A model generated the notes under the pieces. It saw nothing but the letters and a program-made list of their open reading frames with translations, ran no database searches and was not told the origin of the DNA. A stretch of 62,855 nt of DNA, taken from a virus. The stretch covers positions 1 to 62,855 of the IMG/VR virus record IMGVR_UViG_3300046543_000285, one strand, 5' to 3'. Positions 11,739 through 21,393 of this stretch are shown here, one piece after another. A program made the position numbers and the translations under genes. Position 1 is the stretch's first letter; the number at the start of each line of letters is the position of its first letter.

Positions 11739-14700
11739 TCACTCATCAGTGGTCTCCATCCACGGGTGGGCGTCGTCGGGCGGCTCCGTCTCCCCCGAGG
11801 CGGGGCCGTCCTGTAACAATAACATATTCCGCCTTGACACGCTTGGGTTGTTTTCGATTAGTGCTGCTGCGCCAATGGCGAACCCAAGCTTCCAATCCCA
11901 GCCAAACCTAAAGCGCAGCCGGGGGCCAAGCGTCGGAGGAGGTGGTCCTCCAGACCCGATAGCACCCAGTGTCCCGCCGTTGTCGGTGCGGGCCGTCAGT
12001 GCGGCGATCGGGTAGCCAGGCGTAGGTGTGCCTATCATAGAGGTCTGGAACGTCGGAACCAAGCTTCCAAGGCTACCACCGCTCCCTGGATTTGTGCCGG
12101 CGCCAATCGCTGGTGACCCGCCTGCGAGGGTAAAGTCAAATGCCGACACGTTGTTCCAGACGGCGCCCACCAGCGGAGCGTTGAACCCCGAACCGTTGTA
12201 GGCATTCACCTGGAGATTAAAGCTGCTGACTGTTGGATAACTCACTCCTCCAAAAAGAACGATCCCAGGATATGTCTGAATATACCCTCCGCTCATAGAC
12301 GGATTGTAGTACGCAAACAAATTGTTGACGACCAGACCGGTTGGTGAGCCACTATTGAGTGCGATATTCAGGGCTGGCGGTCCCCATGTTAACGGATCGA
12401 TCGCTAGCATATCAGGCCCATTTCCGATGGCGATATCCATCACTAAAATATCGCCAGAGACGATCGAGGGGATCGTGAAAGACACCGAGTTCGTATTTGA
12501 GTTAGTTGAAGATTGCGGCGTCCCACGAATCGTCAATGAAGCTCCCGCAATTGCATCGACCAAAATACTAGTGGAAATGCTGCCAGATTGAGTCACTGAA
12601 AGAGAGGTCTGTGGCGAGGTGGTGACTTTGTATTCCGACATCAGATCACCAAGCGCGGCGGCCTGAGTCCATCCCGCACCTGCCCCAGCCGATCCTGTCC
12701 GGAAGGAACCGAAAATCACAGTGTTTGTCGCCGCTGTCGTGGCGGTTGCCGAAGTCGCTGGCGTTGACAGTTGTGCTGTAGGGAAATCAGCATCAAACGG
12801 CCAAGGGCTTGTTGCGCCAGACCACACTTGTACGCACGCAGTGAGCGGGACGCCTTGTATGTTATCTTGCCGGTTGTTGCTAGCGGTAACAACGTAGTTG
12901 GTATAATTGCTAGTGGCGATAGCAAACCACCGGGAGAACCCAGAAGGAGCGTAGTTGCCTCGCCTATACCATTTCAACCGATTCGGATTTAGATTCACAA
13001 GTCCTGTTGTTGGTTCTGTCCAGTTTGTGCCGAGTGCGATTGGTGAGGCGTTCTGCTTATAAAAATTGTAGCTTAGCCTCTCTGCTTGTCTGAATGCGGC
13101 GGATTGCACCCAGTCGGTGCCGATAGCTATGGGGGTATCTACCTGCGGTGAAAGCCCCATCGGCCCAATGAAGCCGCCACTGTAAGGTACGACCTGGACA
13201 TTAGGATACCATCCAGTCGCTCCTGTTATTGCAGGGGCCGACTTGATTGTAAGAAAACTATTGACAGGAACGCTTATCACAGCGGCCACCGTCTGTACCG
13301 GAGAACTAGAGGGCAGAAGGTCGAAGCGACAACCTCCAAATCCGAAATTGACGCTAGGCCCTTCCGAAAACACGTATGTTACGGTAACATAAACGAACGA
13401 TGCTGGTTGGCTTCCTCCAGAGTTGATCACGAACATTGGCAGGGTAAACGCTGAGTCATAGTAGAACTGGTTAGGCCCGGTAGCAGGGGGCGACGCATTA
13501 CCACTGTTCCACCATATGACAGGATCAGCGTGAGCAGCGTACGCATTGTAATTTACACCGCCAGTCCTGGTGATAGGCGAGGCCAGGACGGCTAAATTAT
13601 TAGCCGCTATAGAGACCAGAGGGTTGACTCCTGTGAAGGGGTTAGCCCCTTCCATACAGGAAGGTAAGCTTTCGTTGCCGTCACCATCAAGTAACGTGGT
13701 AGCAAACCAATACGACCTGGTAGGGAGCGAGCCTCCAGAAGTGGTCGACAGCGCCGGAATCTCCGGGTTCTTTAGCCCAGGAAAACCAACAGCTATAGGC
13801 GCCCAGTTAGTCTCATTTATCCCGATCCCATTGGACGGCGCCAACCCATCACAATTAACTACATATATGCCGGATATCGGATTGGCTGCGCCGTTGTTGC
13901 TGTTGCCGCCCAGTCCGCAGACAGGGTAGCTCATCTCCTCTTGCCATCGGATAAGCTCAATGTCGTCGTGTAGGCTGTTCACCATCTGGCAGCCAATCAA
14001 AAAAATCTCGCCGCCATTAGGAAAGTCATAGTTAGCTGACCATGTGTTGGCAGGGTTTACGGTACTCCCATGGTCGCTGAAAGTCCTATTGTACAACATA
14101 TAGTTTACGCGGCTGCGAGACTTGAACAGGTGCGCTCCAGCCACCCCAGTGGCAGATGTGGTATCTTGCCAAGACAGAGAATTTTGCAAGGTCAATATGT
14201 CGGCTTCGACATAAGCGTTATGATTGAAACCATCACCATTGAGCCCATTGCGATAGAACTCTGTGTTGAAGATTTCTAAAAAAACACCGGAATTTACCGA
14301 CGAATCCCCCGGCCGTAAGCCGAACATATTGTCATGGAAGAACATATTATTAAGCGCAACGCTACCAAACCCACCCCCAATAGCAAGATTCACGTACTGG
14401 AAAATCGCTGCCCCGCTTGGGTAAGCCGCCGCACCCCACAACTCAAGGTTTGACATCGTAATGCCGGTGGGATTCGTAGCGGCCGGCGTGAAGTACGCTT
14501 TTGCCCCTGGCACAATGGCCATAATTGGATTACCGATCGGGACAGCAGACGACAGGCTGCCGCTATTGGTAACGCCAGTCAGCGTATTCCCAGAAACGCC
14601 AGTGAAGCCCATCTGCACGCTCTGCCACGTACCATCACCATTACCCCACGCATATATACTATCGCCGCCGGTGTTGAAGTCGGTAGCGTCGTCCAAGTGA

Positions 14701-15581
14701 ATAGTCGTATCACCAGGGTTAAGCGTAGCAGTCAGATACCCTACGGAAGAAGATATCTGCGCGCGGTCATTGTTCAAAACTGGCGAACCACCGATCGTGC
14801 CGTAAACTCCAGCACTTGCTGGAGCATTGAGTACCAGCGTGCTGCCGCTGACAGAAAGCACAGTAAAAGCGTTGTTGATCGATCCTAGTTTACCTGGGAC
14901 AATACCCCCTGTGCCGGTATTGGTTGCTCCTGATATTCTCACATACATCCCTTTGCGATATGTCGTCACCAGAGAGCCGGTCACAACGGCCGTAAGCTGG
15001 CCGCCAGACCAGGAGAGGCTGGACAAATTATTGCTGGATGGGATGCCCACAATCGACAAGTAGGTTGCAGTGTACAATGAGGGGTTTGAAGTTTCTGACG
15101 GATTGCCTATCACCATGATCGTGGAGCTATTGCCGCTATATCCTGGCCAAGAGTTCAATTGCCCAAAGTTACTATAGCGCGTAAATGTCCCAAGATGGGT
15201 AGCGCCGCTGCCGGCGGGCAAAATGATCTCATCACCAGATGAGGCTAGGTAAACGGCGTCTTTAATCGTCGCATAGGTCGTACTGGTAGTGAAGTTGGTG
15301 ATTTCGCTAATTGGTCCCGTCTGCGCCAGCAGAAGGCCATTCCGGAAGCTTTTAGTAAGTTCCTCCCGCATCATACCGCGTAGTGTGATCTTCTCGAAAA
15401 GCCGTCTTTCGTGTGGGTAGATAATGCCGCTGTACGCTATGCGCTCACATGCCTTTCTGTCCGGGCGCCATGCCCCAGGTCCATGGAGTTCCTCACCCAG
15501 CTTCAGGGAGTCCTCGCGGAGGTTCCGACGCCACAATACCTCCGGGCTTTCCAGTCCGCGATGACGGATTGCGAATACCAT
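11739..15581 (-). CDS. Large beta-helix tail spike-like protein, 1280 aa
   Basis: From about residue 90 the sequence has the look of a right-handed beta-helix surface protein: TTYATIKDAVYLASSGDEII and an LPAG start typical of pectate-lyase-like repeats, long Gly/Asn/Ser/Thr-rich strands, and few charged residues. It probably forms or decorates the receptor-binding spike and could degrade a surface polysaccharide, but no catalytic site is identified. The first 85 residues are strikingly different: basic, no repeats, several Met codons including MMREELTKSF. They may be an assembly domain or may not be translated. ATG 15581 overlaps the upstream stop (TGATG). It is more AT-rich than the capsid genes by eye. 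Confidence 0.6.
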   Translation of the reverse strand: MVFAIRHRGLESPEVLWRRNLREDSLKLGEELHGPGAWRPDRKACERIAYSGIIYPHERRLFEKITLRGMMREELTKSFRNGLLLAQTGPISEITNFTTSTTYATIKDAVYLASSGDEIILPAGSGATHLGTFTRYSNFGQLNSWPGYSGNSSTIMVIGNPSETSNPSLYTATYLSIVGIPSSNNLSSLSWSGGQLTAVVTGSLVTTYRKGMYVRISGATNTGTGGIVPGKLGSINNAFTVLSVSGSTLVLNAPASAGVYGTIGGSPVLNNDRAQISSSVGYLTATLNPGDTTIHLDDATDFNTGGDSIYAWGNGDGTWQSVQMGFTGVSGNTLTGVTNSGSLSSAVPIGNPIMAIVPGAKAYFTPAATNPTGITMSNLELWGAAAYPSGAAIFQYVNLAIGGGFGSVALNNMFFHDNMFGLRPGDSSVNSGVFLEIFNTEFYRNGLNGDGFNHNAYVEADILTLQNSLSWQDTTSATGVAGAHLFKSRSRVNYMLYNRTFSDHGSTVNPANTWSANYDFPNGGEIFLIGCQMVNSLHDDIELIRWQEEMSYPVCGLGGNSNNGAANPISGIYVVNCDGLAPSNGIGINETNWAPIAVGFPGLKNPEIPALSTTSGGSLPTRSYWFATTLLDGDGNESLPSCMEGANPFTGVNPLVSIAANNLAVLASPITRTGGVNYNAYAAHADPVIWWNSGNASPPATGPNQFYYDSAFTLPMFVINSGGSQPASFVYVTVTYVFSEGPSVNFGFGGCRFDLLPSSSPVQTVAAVISVPVNSFLTIKSAPAITGATGWYPNVQVVPYSGGFIGPMGLSPQVDTPIAIGTDWVQSAAFRQAERLSYNFYKQNASPIALGTNWTEPTTGLVNLNPNRLKWYRRGNYAPSGFSRWFAIATSNYTNYVVTASNNRQDNIQGVPLTACVQVWSGATSPWPFDADFPTAQLSTPATSATATTAATNTVIFGSFRTGSAGAGAGWTQAAALGDLMSEYKVTTSPQTSLSVTQSGSISTSILVDAIAGASLTIRGTPQSSTNSNTNSVSFTIPSIVSGDILVMDIAIGNGPDMLAIDPLTWGPPALNIALNSGSPTGLVVNNLFAYYNPSMSGGYIQTYPGIVLFGGVSYPTVSSFNLQVNAYNGSGFNAPLVGAVWNNVSAFDFTLAGGSPAIGAGTNPGSGGSLGSLVPTFQTSMIGTPTPGYPIAALTARTDNGGTLGAIGSGGPPPPTLGPRLRFRFGWDWKLGFAIGAAALIENNPSVSRRNMLLLQDGPASGETEPPDDAHPWMETTDE

Positions 15582-18500
15582 CAATGAATCCTTAACAAGC
15601 TGCCGCCCACCCGAAGGAAAGACGGTGGGCCGCCGCTACCAGTGAGTGTCTCTGGTTGCGTTAAGGGACTTCCCGTCGCACCGGCCTGTGTCGCCACGAT
15701 GTTCAAATCGGAATACGGGCCGCCCGAAGACGGGCACCCCGTTGAAGCGTTGGCAATCAGATTCGAACCGGATAGCGCGAACCCTCCGCTATTTGCTCCT
15801 GTAAGCGACAGCGTGCCTGTGAAAGACGATGAGGGTGTCGTGGTAACCGTGACGGCACCGATGACCGTGCTGGCGGAGCAACTGTAGGTAAATGTGTTGC
15901 CAGATAGGTTGACCGAGTTCAACACGGTGGTGCCTCCCGGCACGCCAGTGAGTGACAGCGCGCTGCTAAAGGGGCTTCCTGTGGCAGAGGCGTTCGTGGC
16001 CACTAGGTTCACATCAGTGAACGGTCCAGCGGTGGCAGGGCAACCCGCTACTGGACAGATCAAATTCGCCGGTAAAGATGTGCTCGACAGACGAAACCCC
16101 TGCGCATTCGCGCCTGTCAACGACAGCGTCGTTGTTCCCGCTGGAGTGCCAGTAGTGCTGACGACTACTGCGCCTATGACCGTGCTGGCCGACGCACCTT
16201 CAACGAAGGTCGAGGGTGAAACGGAGTTACCAACAAAGGTGTACGGACCCGATAGTGACTGCTCCGGACCAACGTCCCAACTGCTGCTCTGCGGACGCGT
16301 TGAGCCAAGGAAGTCTGGCGTGTCGTAGTTCTTGGTTACAGGCGTGCAGCCCCCCCCGCCACACCCCCACGAGAAAGAGCCGTACGATGCCCCAGCGCCG
16401 ATCAGCGCCGGCCCAGGTCTCCAATCGGAACCTGGACTCACGAACATTGTCGCGCCAGATGCGCCGTAGGTTGAATTGGGAACCATTATGATGCTGCCGC
16501 CATTTGCGTTACCTCCGACTGGCACATTATCCGCCACCATGCCGGTATGGACCCCGCTGCCGGCCGATCCGGCTACAATCGAGGAGCCGCCGGAATTTAG
16601 CTGCACGTTTGAACTGCTCAAACCGGTGGCGCTGACGGTATAGTACGTGCCCTGTGAGAAATTTGTCGGAAGCGTACCGGTAGTCTGAAGAAGAACCTGC
16701 TTGCCAGCCGTAAGTGTGTTGCTCGGCCATGCGATATTGGCTGAGCCATTGGTAAATGTGACCGTGCGCTGGTTGCCATCCGGGCTCGGAGTATCCGTGA
16801 TGTTGTTCTTAGAACTGCCGTCAAAGGCTCCTAAATATCCTGGGTTATCGTGGGCTTCACCGGTATTGAATGATCCGAAGTGGGGCCAATTATAGCAAGC
16901 GTTGTTGGCAGCGATCAAATTGGTCCATACCCACGCCCAATGGTAGGTAATGCAGATTGCGTTTGAGAGACTTCCTACGTTTACGATCGTATTGAATAGG
17001 GCAACAGATGACCCGTATTTGAAACACAAACCAGAAGCATGGCTCAAAATGAGATTGTTCGCGGCAATAACTGGAACATCTCCCCATACTGCGCAACTAT
17101 CTCCGACCCCATCATAGCCCCCATCGAGAATATTATTTGTGATATATTCATAGTTGAATATAAGTACCGCGTCCGCTGTCGTGCTCTTAACTTGCAGGCC
17201 GTTGATATTGACGTTCCAGTCTCCGCTGGCAAACCCCCACGGCCACCTGCCATACCCTGAATTACCTGTTGCACCGTAGTCTGCGATAGCAACACCTTTT
17301 GTCGGGTCATAGCCGGTCAATGGGATAGACGATGTGAATCCTGAGGCAAAACCTTCGCCGTCAGCCGGCTTGATTGTAATCAGCGGGCAACCTTCCATCA
17401 CCGACGAGGTGCCAACGCATAAATGATTGGTAGCTTCTCCGCTACAGCAGTGATCCCCCCCTTGATGGTCACTTGTAAAAATAGGCGCACTTTCGCCGTT
17501 GGCACCAGCCACGTACTCCCGGTCGTTCCAGAGCAATGCGGTGTAAGGCCGTGACATATGCGACACATTCGTCGCGTTCTGGGGAATTGGGTCTCCCGTC
17601 CAAACATTGGTGGCATATGAAATGAACGGCATACTGTTCGCCCCGGTTGCACTGGACGAGTACGTAATATCCCCCATGTAGGCCCAGGTGCAGCCATCAG
17701 CCGTCGTGAGATAGCCGGATGAATACGAGTTTCCGCCCGAACCAAGACCAGAGGGCGCAACTGTGGACGTACAAAATGCCAGCGGATAACCGCTGGTGCC
17801 GTCGAAAGACTCCAAGGCGTACGATCGAAAGTGCCCGCTGATGTTTGTTGAAATCTCGTTCCCGTAGGAATATGTCGTCCCGCTCGCCCACGCCACGGCG
17901 TCCCGCACCCAACCGGTGATGGTCACGTAGTCAGTGGCGGAGACATAATTCCACGTACAGGTGCCATCGGAGATGGCTGAACCGGTCCCAGTAGGACCGC
18001 CGCTAGCGGCACTGGTGCAAGCCCCTGAAGTCAACTGATAAGCATTAAGCGCCGATCCTGGGTTCCACGTTCCTGTGCTCTCTGTCCATCCCGCACCATT
18101 GTTAACCCGCGTCGGTCCTGACGAGGTGTAGCCCGTTTGCGTCCCGCTCCCCGCCGAGCCAGCCACGATTGCCGAGCCACCAACAGTCGCGCTCACCTGG
18201 ACATTTGATCCACTCAATCCGGTGGCTATAACGTAATATCTCGCACCTACCGAAAAGTTTGTCGGGAGGCTGCCCGTTGTTCCCAAATAGACCGGCGTCC
18301 CTGCTACCAGCACGTTGGTCCAGGCAATGTTTGCTGAGCCATTCGTGAAGGTGATTGTCGCAGTTTGCGGCGCGTAAGCGTGCGAGTGCAGCCAACCAGG
18401 CGCATTGTGGATGTTCGACGTTATGGTGCCTCCGCTTGGATAGGCAAAGATTGTGGTCGGAGGGCTGGTCGCTGTCGTGCTTAGGTTTGTTGTGATTGTC

Positions 18501-18838
18501 AGTGTGCATCCGACGCCTGCTGTTGTCGGCGCAACGGCAGCAACCGTATAGGTGCCAGTCGCACCTGACGCGCCGCCCGTATTGGCGATCGGATACGGAT
18601 TTAGCCCGAACCCCATAATGGTCGCGGCTCCGCCACCACACCCAGTCCAAGTTCCCGTAGCACTCGTCGGCGCTGTGCCGGTGTACGTCCCGTAGCCAGT
18701 CATAGGGTAGTCGCCATTATACGCCGTGGCAGTTGATTGCCCCACTACCCCTGGTTCCATGGTCAGAAGTGTCAATTGGGCCAGTGCCGGTGATGCGATG
18801 CCAAGTAGCGCAACGACGAGGGCAGATAGAAATCTCAT
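15581..18838 (-). CDS. Secreted beta-helix protein with two C-terminal Ig-like repeats, 1085 aa
   Basis: It starts with a Sec signal ([20 protein letters not shown] then Q), with the ATG overlapping the upstream stop. Two copies of a roughly 70-residue module (FTNGSANIAW...LPTNFS...YYV.ATGLS.SNVQ...GGS.IVAGSAGSG) lie near residues 155-235 and 700-775. A central part resembles parallel beta-helix repeats. The last 220 residues hold two copies of a choice-of-anchor/ASH-like domain (ASTVIGAV.V.TT...LSLTGAN..GF.LS...GCP...GP..D.N.VAT). A spike or surface-display role is likely; the export signal is unusual for a virion protein. Confidence 0.6.
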   Translation of the reverse strand: MRFLSALVVALLGIASPALAQLTLLTMEPGVVGQSTATAYNGDYPMTGYGTYTGTAPTSATGTWTGCGGGAATIMGFGLNPYPIANTGGASGATGTYTVAAVAPTTAGVGCTLTITTNLSTTATSPPTTIFAYPSGGTITSNIHNAPGWLHSHAYAPQTATITFTNGSANIAWTNVLVAGTPVYLGTTGSLPTNFSVGARYYVIATGLSGSNVQVSATVGGSAIVAGSAGSGTQTGYTSSGPTRVNNGAGWTESTGTWNPGSALNAYQLTSGACTSAASGGPTGTGSAISDGTCTWNYVSATDYVTITGWVRDAVAWASGTTYSYGNEISTNISGHFRSYALESFDGTSGYPLAFCTSTVAPSGLGSGGNSYSSGYLTTADGCTWAYMGDITYSSSATGANSMPFISYATNVWTGDPIPQNATNVSHMSRPYTALLWNDREYVAGANGESAPIFTSDHQGGDHCCSGEATNHLCVGTSSVMEGCPLITIKPADGEGFASGFTSSIPLTGYDPTKGVAIADYGATGNSGYGRWPWGFASGDWNVNINGLQVKSTTADAVLIFNYEYITNNILDGGYDGVGDSCAVWGDVPVIAANNLILSHASGLCFKYGSSVALFNTIVNVGSLSNAICITYHWAWVWTNLIAANNACYNWPHFGSFNTGEAHDNPGYLGAFDGSSKNNITDTPSPDGNQRTVTFTNGSANIAWPSNTLTAGKQVLLQTTGTLPTNFSQGTYYTVSATGLSSSNVQLNSGGSSIVAGSAGSGVHTGMVADNVPVGGNANGGSIIMVPNSTYGASGATMFVSPGSDWRPGPALIGAGASYGSFSWGCGGGGCTPVTKNYDTPDFLGSTRPQSSSWDVGPEQSLSGPYTFVGNSVSPSTFVEGASASTVIGAVVVSTTGTPAGTTTLSLTGANAQGFRLSSTSLPANLICPVAGCPATAGPFTDVNLVATNASATGSPFSSALSLTGVPGGTTVLNSVNLSGNTFTYSCSASTVIGAVTVTTTPSSSFTGTLSLTGANSGGFALSGSNLIANASTGCPSSGGPYSDLNIVATQAGATGSPLTQPETLTGSGGPPSFLRVGGSLLRIH

Positions 18839-19584
18839 GGGTGGAAGGCCGCCACGATCGCGCACATATCATCCCCCGTCGATGATGCTGTCCAGGTTGG
18901 ATTGATCGCTGCAGCGGGGTTTTGTTCCAAATGCGCGACTGCGCCCCCGAAGCTCTGGGCGGCAACCATGAGGAAATCATGATCGAGAGTCATACCGGAG
19001 TTTACCGTCAAAGTTCCGGTTCCGGTCGAGTCATTGTAACTTGTGGCAGAAAAGACCATTGAACGCCCGACGCTCGGCGTGATCGATCCCGGCTGCTGCG
19101 TCAGGGTGCTGGTTCCGCATGCCCCAGCATGTGAAGCGTCATACGATGGCGTCCCGCCGCTGCCAGTTAGAGCATAAACGTACATCCATGCGTAAGCATT
19201 AGAGCCAGCTAGTTCCACTGTATAAGTGGAAGATGTGGCGGGAGATATGACGTACCAGATTTGGGCAGAGCTACTTGTTCCAGAGTTTGCGGATTGTGCT
19301 GCCGTCCAAGTGTTTCCTGCGCTATCGGAAAAAGGAGCGCCGTTAAGATTAAGGGAAACAACCACCGCAACAAGCAGGTTAGTCCCGCCAGTTGTTGTGT
19401 TGGTAGACGGAATGGTGCAAGCCGTGCCTGGGTCAATGTATCTACAAAACGCCGTTGCGTTGATGGTCCATGCTGGCCCCGCAGCGGCTGCGGGTGTGCC
19501 TGGGCCTGGTTGCATTCCACCTTGCGCGCCGGCCGATCCTGCCAACAAGACGTATAGTACTAGGGCGAAGATCAAGCGCATCAT
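18835..19584 (-). CDS. Secreted beta-sandwich protein, 249 aa
   Basis: Signal peptide [20 protein letters not shown], a short Pro/Ala linker, then a Thr/Ser/Gly-rich beta-sandwich-like domain ([51 protein letters not shown]) ending in CAIVAAFHP. The fold resembles carbohydrate-binding or jelly-roll modules. It is coupled by ATGA to neighbours that also carry signal peptides, so the three probably act together at the cell surface or on the virion. No specific family is recognised. Confidence 0.55.
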   Translation of the reverse strand: MMRLIFALVLYVLLAGSAGAQGGMQPGPGTPAAAAGPAWTINATAFCRYIDPGTACTIPSTNTTTGGTNLLVAVVVSLNLNGAPFSDSAGNTWTAAQSANSGTSSSAQIWYVISPATSSTYTVELAGSNAYAWMYVYALTGSGGTPSYDASHAGACGTSTLTQQPGSITPSVGRSMVFSATSYNDSTGTGTLTVNSGMTLDHDFLMVAAQSFGGAVAHLEQNPAAAINPTWTASSTGDDMCAIVAAFHP

Positions 19585-21032
19585 CGTACCACCCGCCAGT
19601 TTAGAGTAAGGGCTCCAGGTGTGATGCTGGTTGAGGTTAAATTGCACACCTTAAAATTCGCATTGCCCGAGGACGGGTAGGCGAAAATCGTAAGTGCGCC
19701 GGTCGTGACTGGAGTGTAGCCGGTTACCCCGGTTGGATCGCCGTTGAAACCCCAAGTGAGAACGTCAGTTGTGGCCACGCCAGTCGCCGTCGTGGTCACC
19801 ACGGTCGCGCAGGCGGCAGATGAAATAGCGCCCGTTCCCATTGCGGACGTGCCACTAGCGACTGTCGTGGTGCTGCCGCCGCTGACAGAGGCGACGACAA
19901 TGCGCCCGCTAGAGTCCAACCCAAGGTTCTTGCCGCTCGCGATCGTGCCGGATGGAGGCGAGGCTGGGAACGAGATGGCACACGTATAATCGGTCCCGCC
20001 CCCTGGAGCGATGGACAGAAGCTGCCCAGGCTGTACCGAGATCGACGCCTGCCCGCACACTGTGCCGGATGCCGGGGTAAGTGTCGTCGCGGCAAGCGTT
20101 GCGTAAATGCTGGTGCCCCAACCCGCCGCCGCCGTGAAGCCAGCCGAGTTCGCCACCGGGATCGTCATGGTGGTGGCCGAAGCGTTCGTCATTAGGACAA
20201 TCTTGGTGTTGTCCCCCGTTAGGACGGCGTAGGAGGCGCCAGACTGCGCGTTGGTCGGAACCTGAGTGCCAACGGTAAACGTGCCCGTGCCAGGGGAGGG
20301 ATTGATAACAATGTCGGGCGTGGCGGCTGTGACGGATACTGAACCGCCGCCCGCAGGCGTTGCCCACGTCCCGTCCCCACGCCAGAACGTGGTCGATGAG
20401 GCACTTGTGCCGCTGTTAAGATTTGCCACAGGCAGATTGCCGGTGACGCCTGTGCTTAGGGGCAGAGCGGTGCCGTTTGCCAGATTGATTGCCGAAGGTG
20501 TGCCGCCCGCGCCGCCAAGCACTACCGGTGCGCCTGCGCTGCCAATGTTGATCCCCAACGCTGTGACGATGCCCGTTCCAGTCGTAATACCCTGAAGGGT
20601 CGTGGCGCCGGTCCATACCCCTAGCTGACCGTTCGTGGGGGTGCCTACATTATTGACGTTCCCCGAACCGCTGCCAGCAGGCGTTGCCCATGTGCCGTCG
20701 CCTCGCCAGAACGTTGTAGACGACGCGCTAGTGCCGCTGTTTAGGTTTGTTATCGGGATATTACCAAGCCCAACGGTACCTGAACTGGTAATGGTGCCGC
20801 CGGTGAGAGGCGAAGAAAATATTATGCTAGTGACAGTCCCGGAGCCGCTTCCCCCAGGGTAGTCCTGCTTCGCCCGCAACGCGTTGTTCACCGCGTTGTT
20901 GACCGCCTGCGGCGTGATCTGCTGACCTCCCTGAGAAGGGCCGACCAGATTGACCGTGCCTGGAGACTGCGCTCCAGCGGGGCTGGCAAGCAGCAGGCAT
21001 GCCGCCGCAATCGCCCAAAGGACGTGCTTCAT
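19581..21032 (-). CDS. Tail fibre-like protein with signal peptide, 483 aa
   Basis: Signal peptide [21 protein letters not shown] then Q, followed by a helical stretch ([19 protein letters not shown]) and Gly/Ser/Thr-rich fibre sequence. A 25-residue fibre motif built around [20 protein letters not shown] occurs twice (plus-strand 20346-20430 and 20684-20757). Repeats of this type are common in phage tail fibre shafts. The C-terminal 130 residues form a separate beta domain. It is first of three signal-peptide genes in a row. Export of a fibre-like protein suggests surface display or a misleading N-terminal hydrophobic segment. Confidence 0.65.
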   Translation of the reverse strand: MKHVLWAIAAACLLLASPAGAQSPGTVNLVGPSQGGQQITPQAVNNAVNNALRAKQDYPGGSGSGTVTSIIFSSPLTGGTITSSGTVGLGNIPITNLNSGTSASSTTFWRGDGTWATPAGSGSGNVNNVGTPTNGQLGVWTGATTLQGITTGTGIVTALGINIGSAGAPVVLGGAGGTPSAINLANGTALPLSTGVTGNLPVANLNSGTSASSTTFWRGDGTWATPAGGGSVSVTAATPDIVINPSPGTGTFTVGTQVPTNAQSGASYAVLTGDNTKIVLMTNASATTMTIPVANSAGFTAAAGWGTSIYATLAATTLTPASGTVCGQASISVQPGQLLSIAPGGGTDYTCAISFPASPPSGTIASGKNLGLDSSGRIVVASVSGGSTTTVASGTSAMGTGAISSAACATVVTTTATGVATTDVLTWGFNGDPTGVTGYTPVTTGALTIFAYPSSGNANFKVCNLTSTSITPGALTLNWRVVR

Positions 21033-21216
21033 CTCATTCAGTCTCCAGATTGACGGGAGTAATGCTCGCGCCCGAGGGATTCGGGGCGTCGGCCTGCTGC
21101 CCCTTACGGGGCGACTAGGTTGCTGTGGTCAGGTCAGATGCCGGCGGAGCGAGGGGCTCAACGCCTAGCGGGGAGGTTGGCACGGCTACCGCCAGGAGCG
21201 GGCGCCGTGCCAGTTA
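21033..21216. other. 184-bp intergenic region with two hairpins
   Basis: No gene seen. It contains GGCACGGC/GCCGTGCC (about 21179-21210) and GCCCC-TTAC-GGGGC (about 21100-21113) inverted repeats. Neither is followed by a T-run on the minus strand, so they are more likely mRNA structures or processing sites ahead of the fibre genes than terminators. Confidence 0.45.
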
Positions 21217-21393
21217 TCACTGCGACGAGGTGCCGCCGCTGGTCTTGGGTGGGGTGGAGGCCTTGGTAGGATGGAGGCGCATGAACTCCGCCACCTTCTG
21301 CGCCGCAGCCTTAGCCTCTTCGTCCGTCATTAGCTTCCCGGGCGGATCAGGGTCGCTGATCCACGGTGCCCATTGCCCTGGCGAGAGTGTCAT
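21217..21393 (-). CDS. Hypothetical protein, 58 aa
   Basis: Start ATG 21393 has GGAG six bases upstream. It overlaps the 3' end of the 1533-residue gene by 47 bp in another frame. The product begins MTLSPGQWAPWISDPDPPGK, then has an Ala-rich helix (TDEEAKAAAQKVAEFMRLH) and a Ser/Thr/Pro tail. No family is recognised. Small proteins after the internal-virion genes are often structural. Confidence 0.55.
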   Translation of the reverse strand: MTLSPGQWAPWISDPDPPGKLMTDEEAKAAAQKVAEFMRLHPTKASTPPKTSGGTSSQ

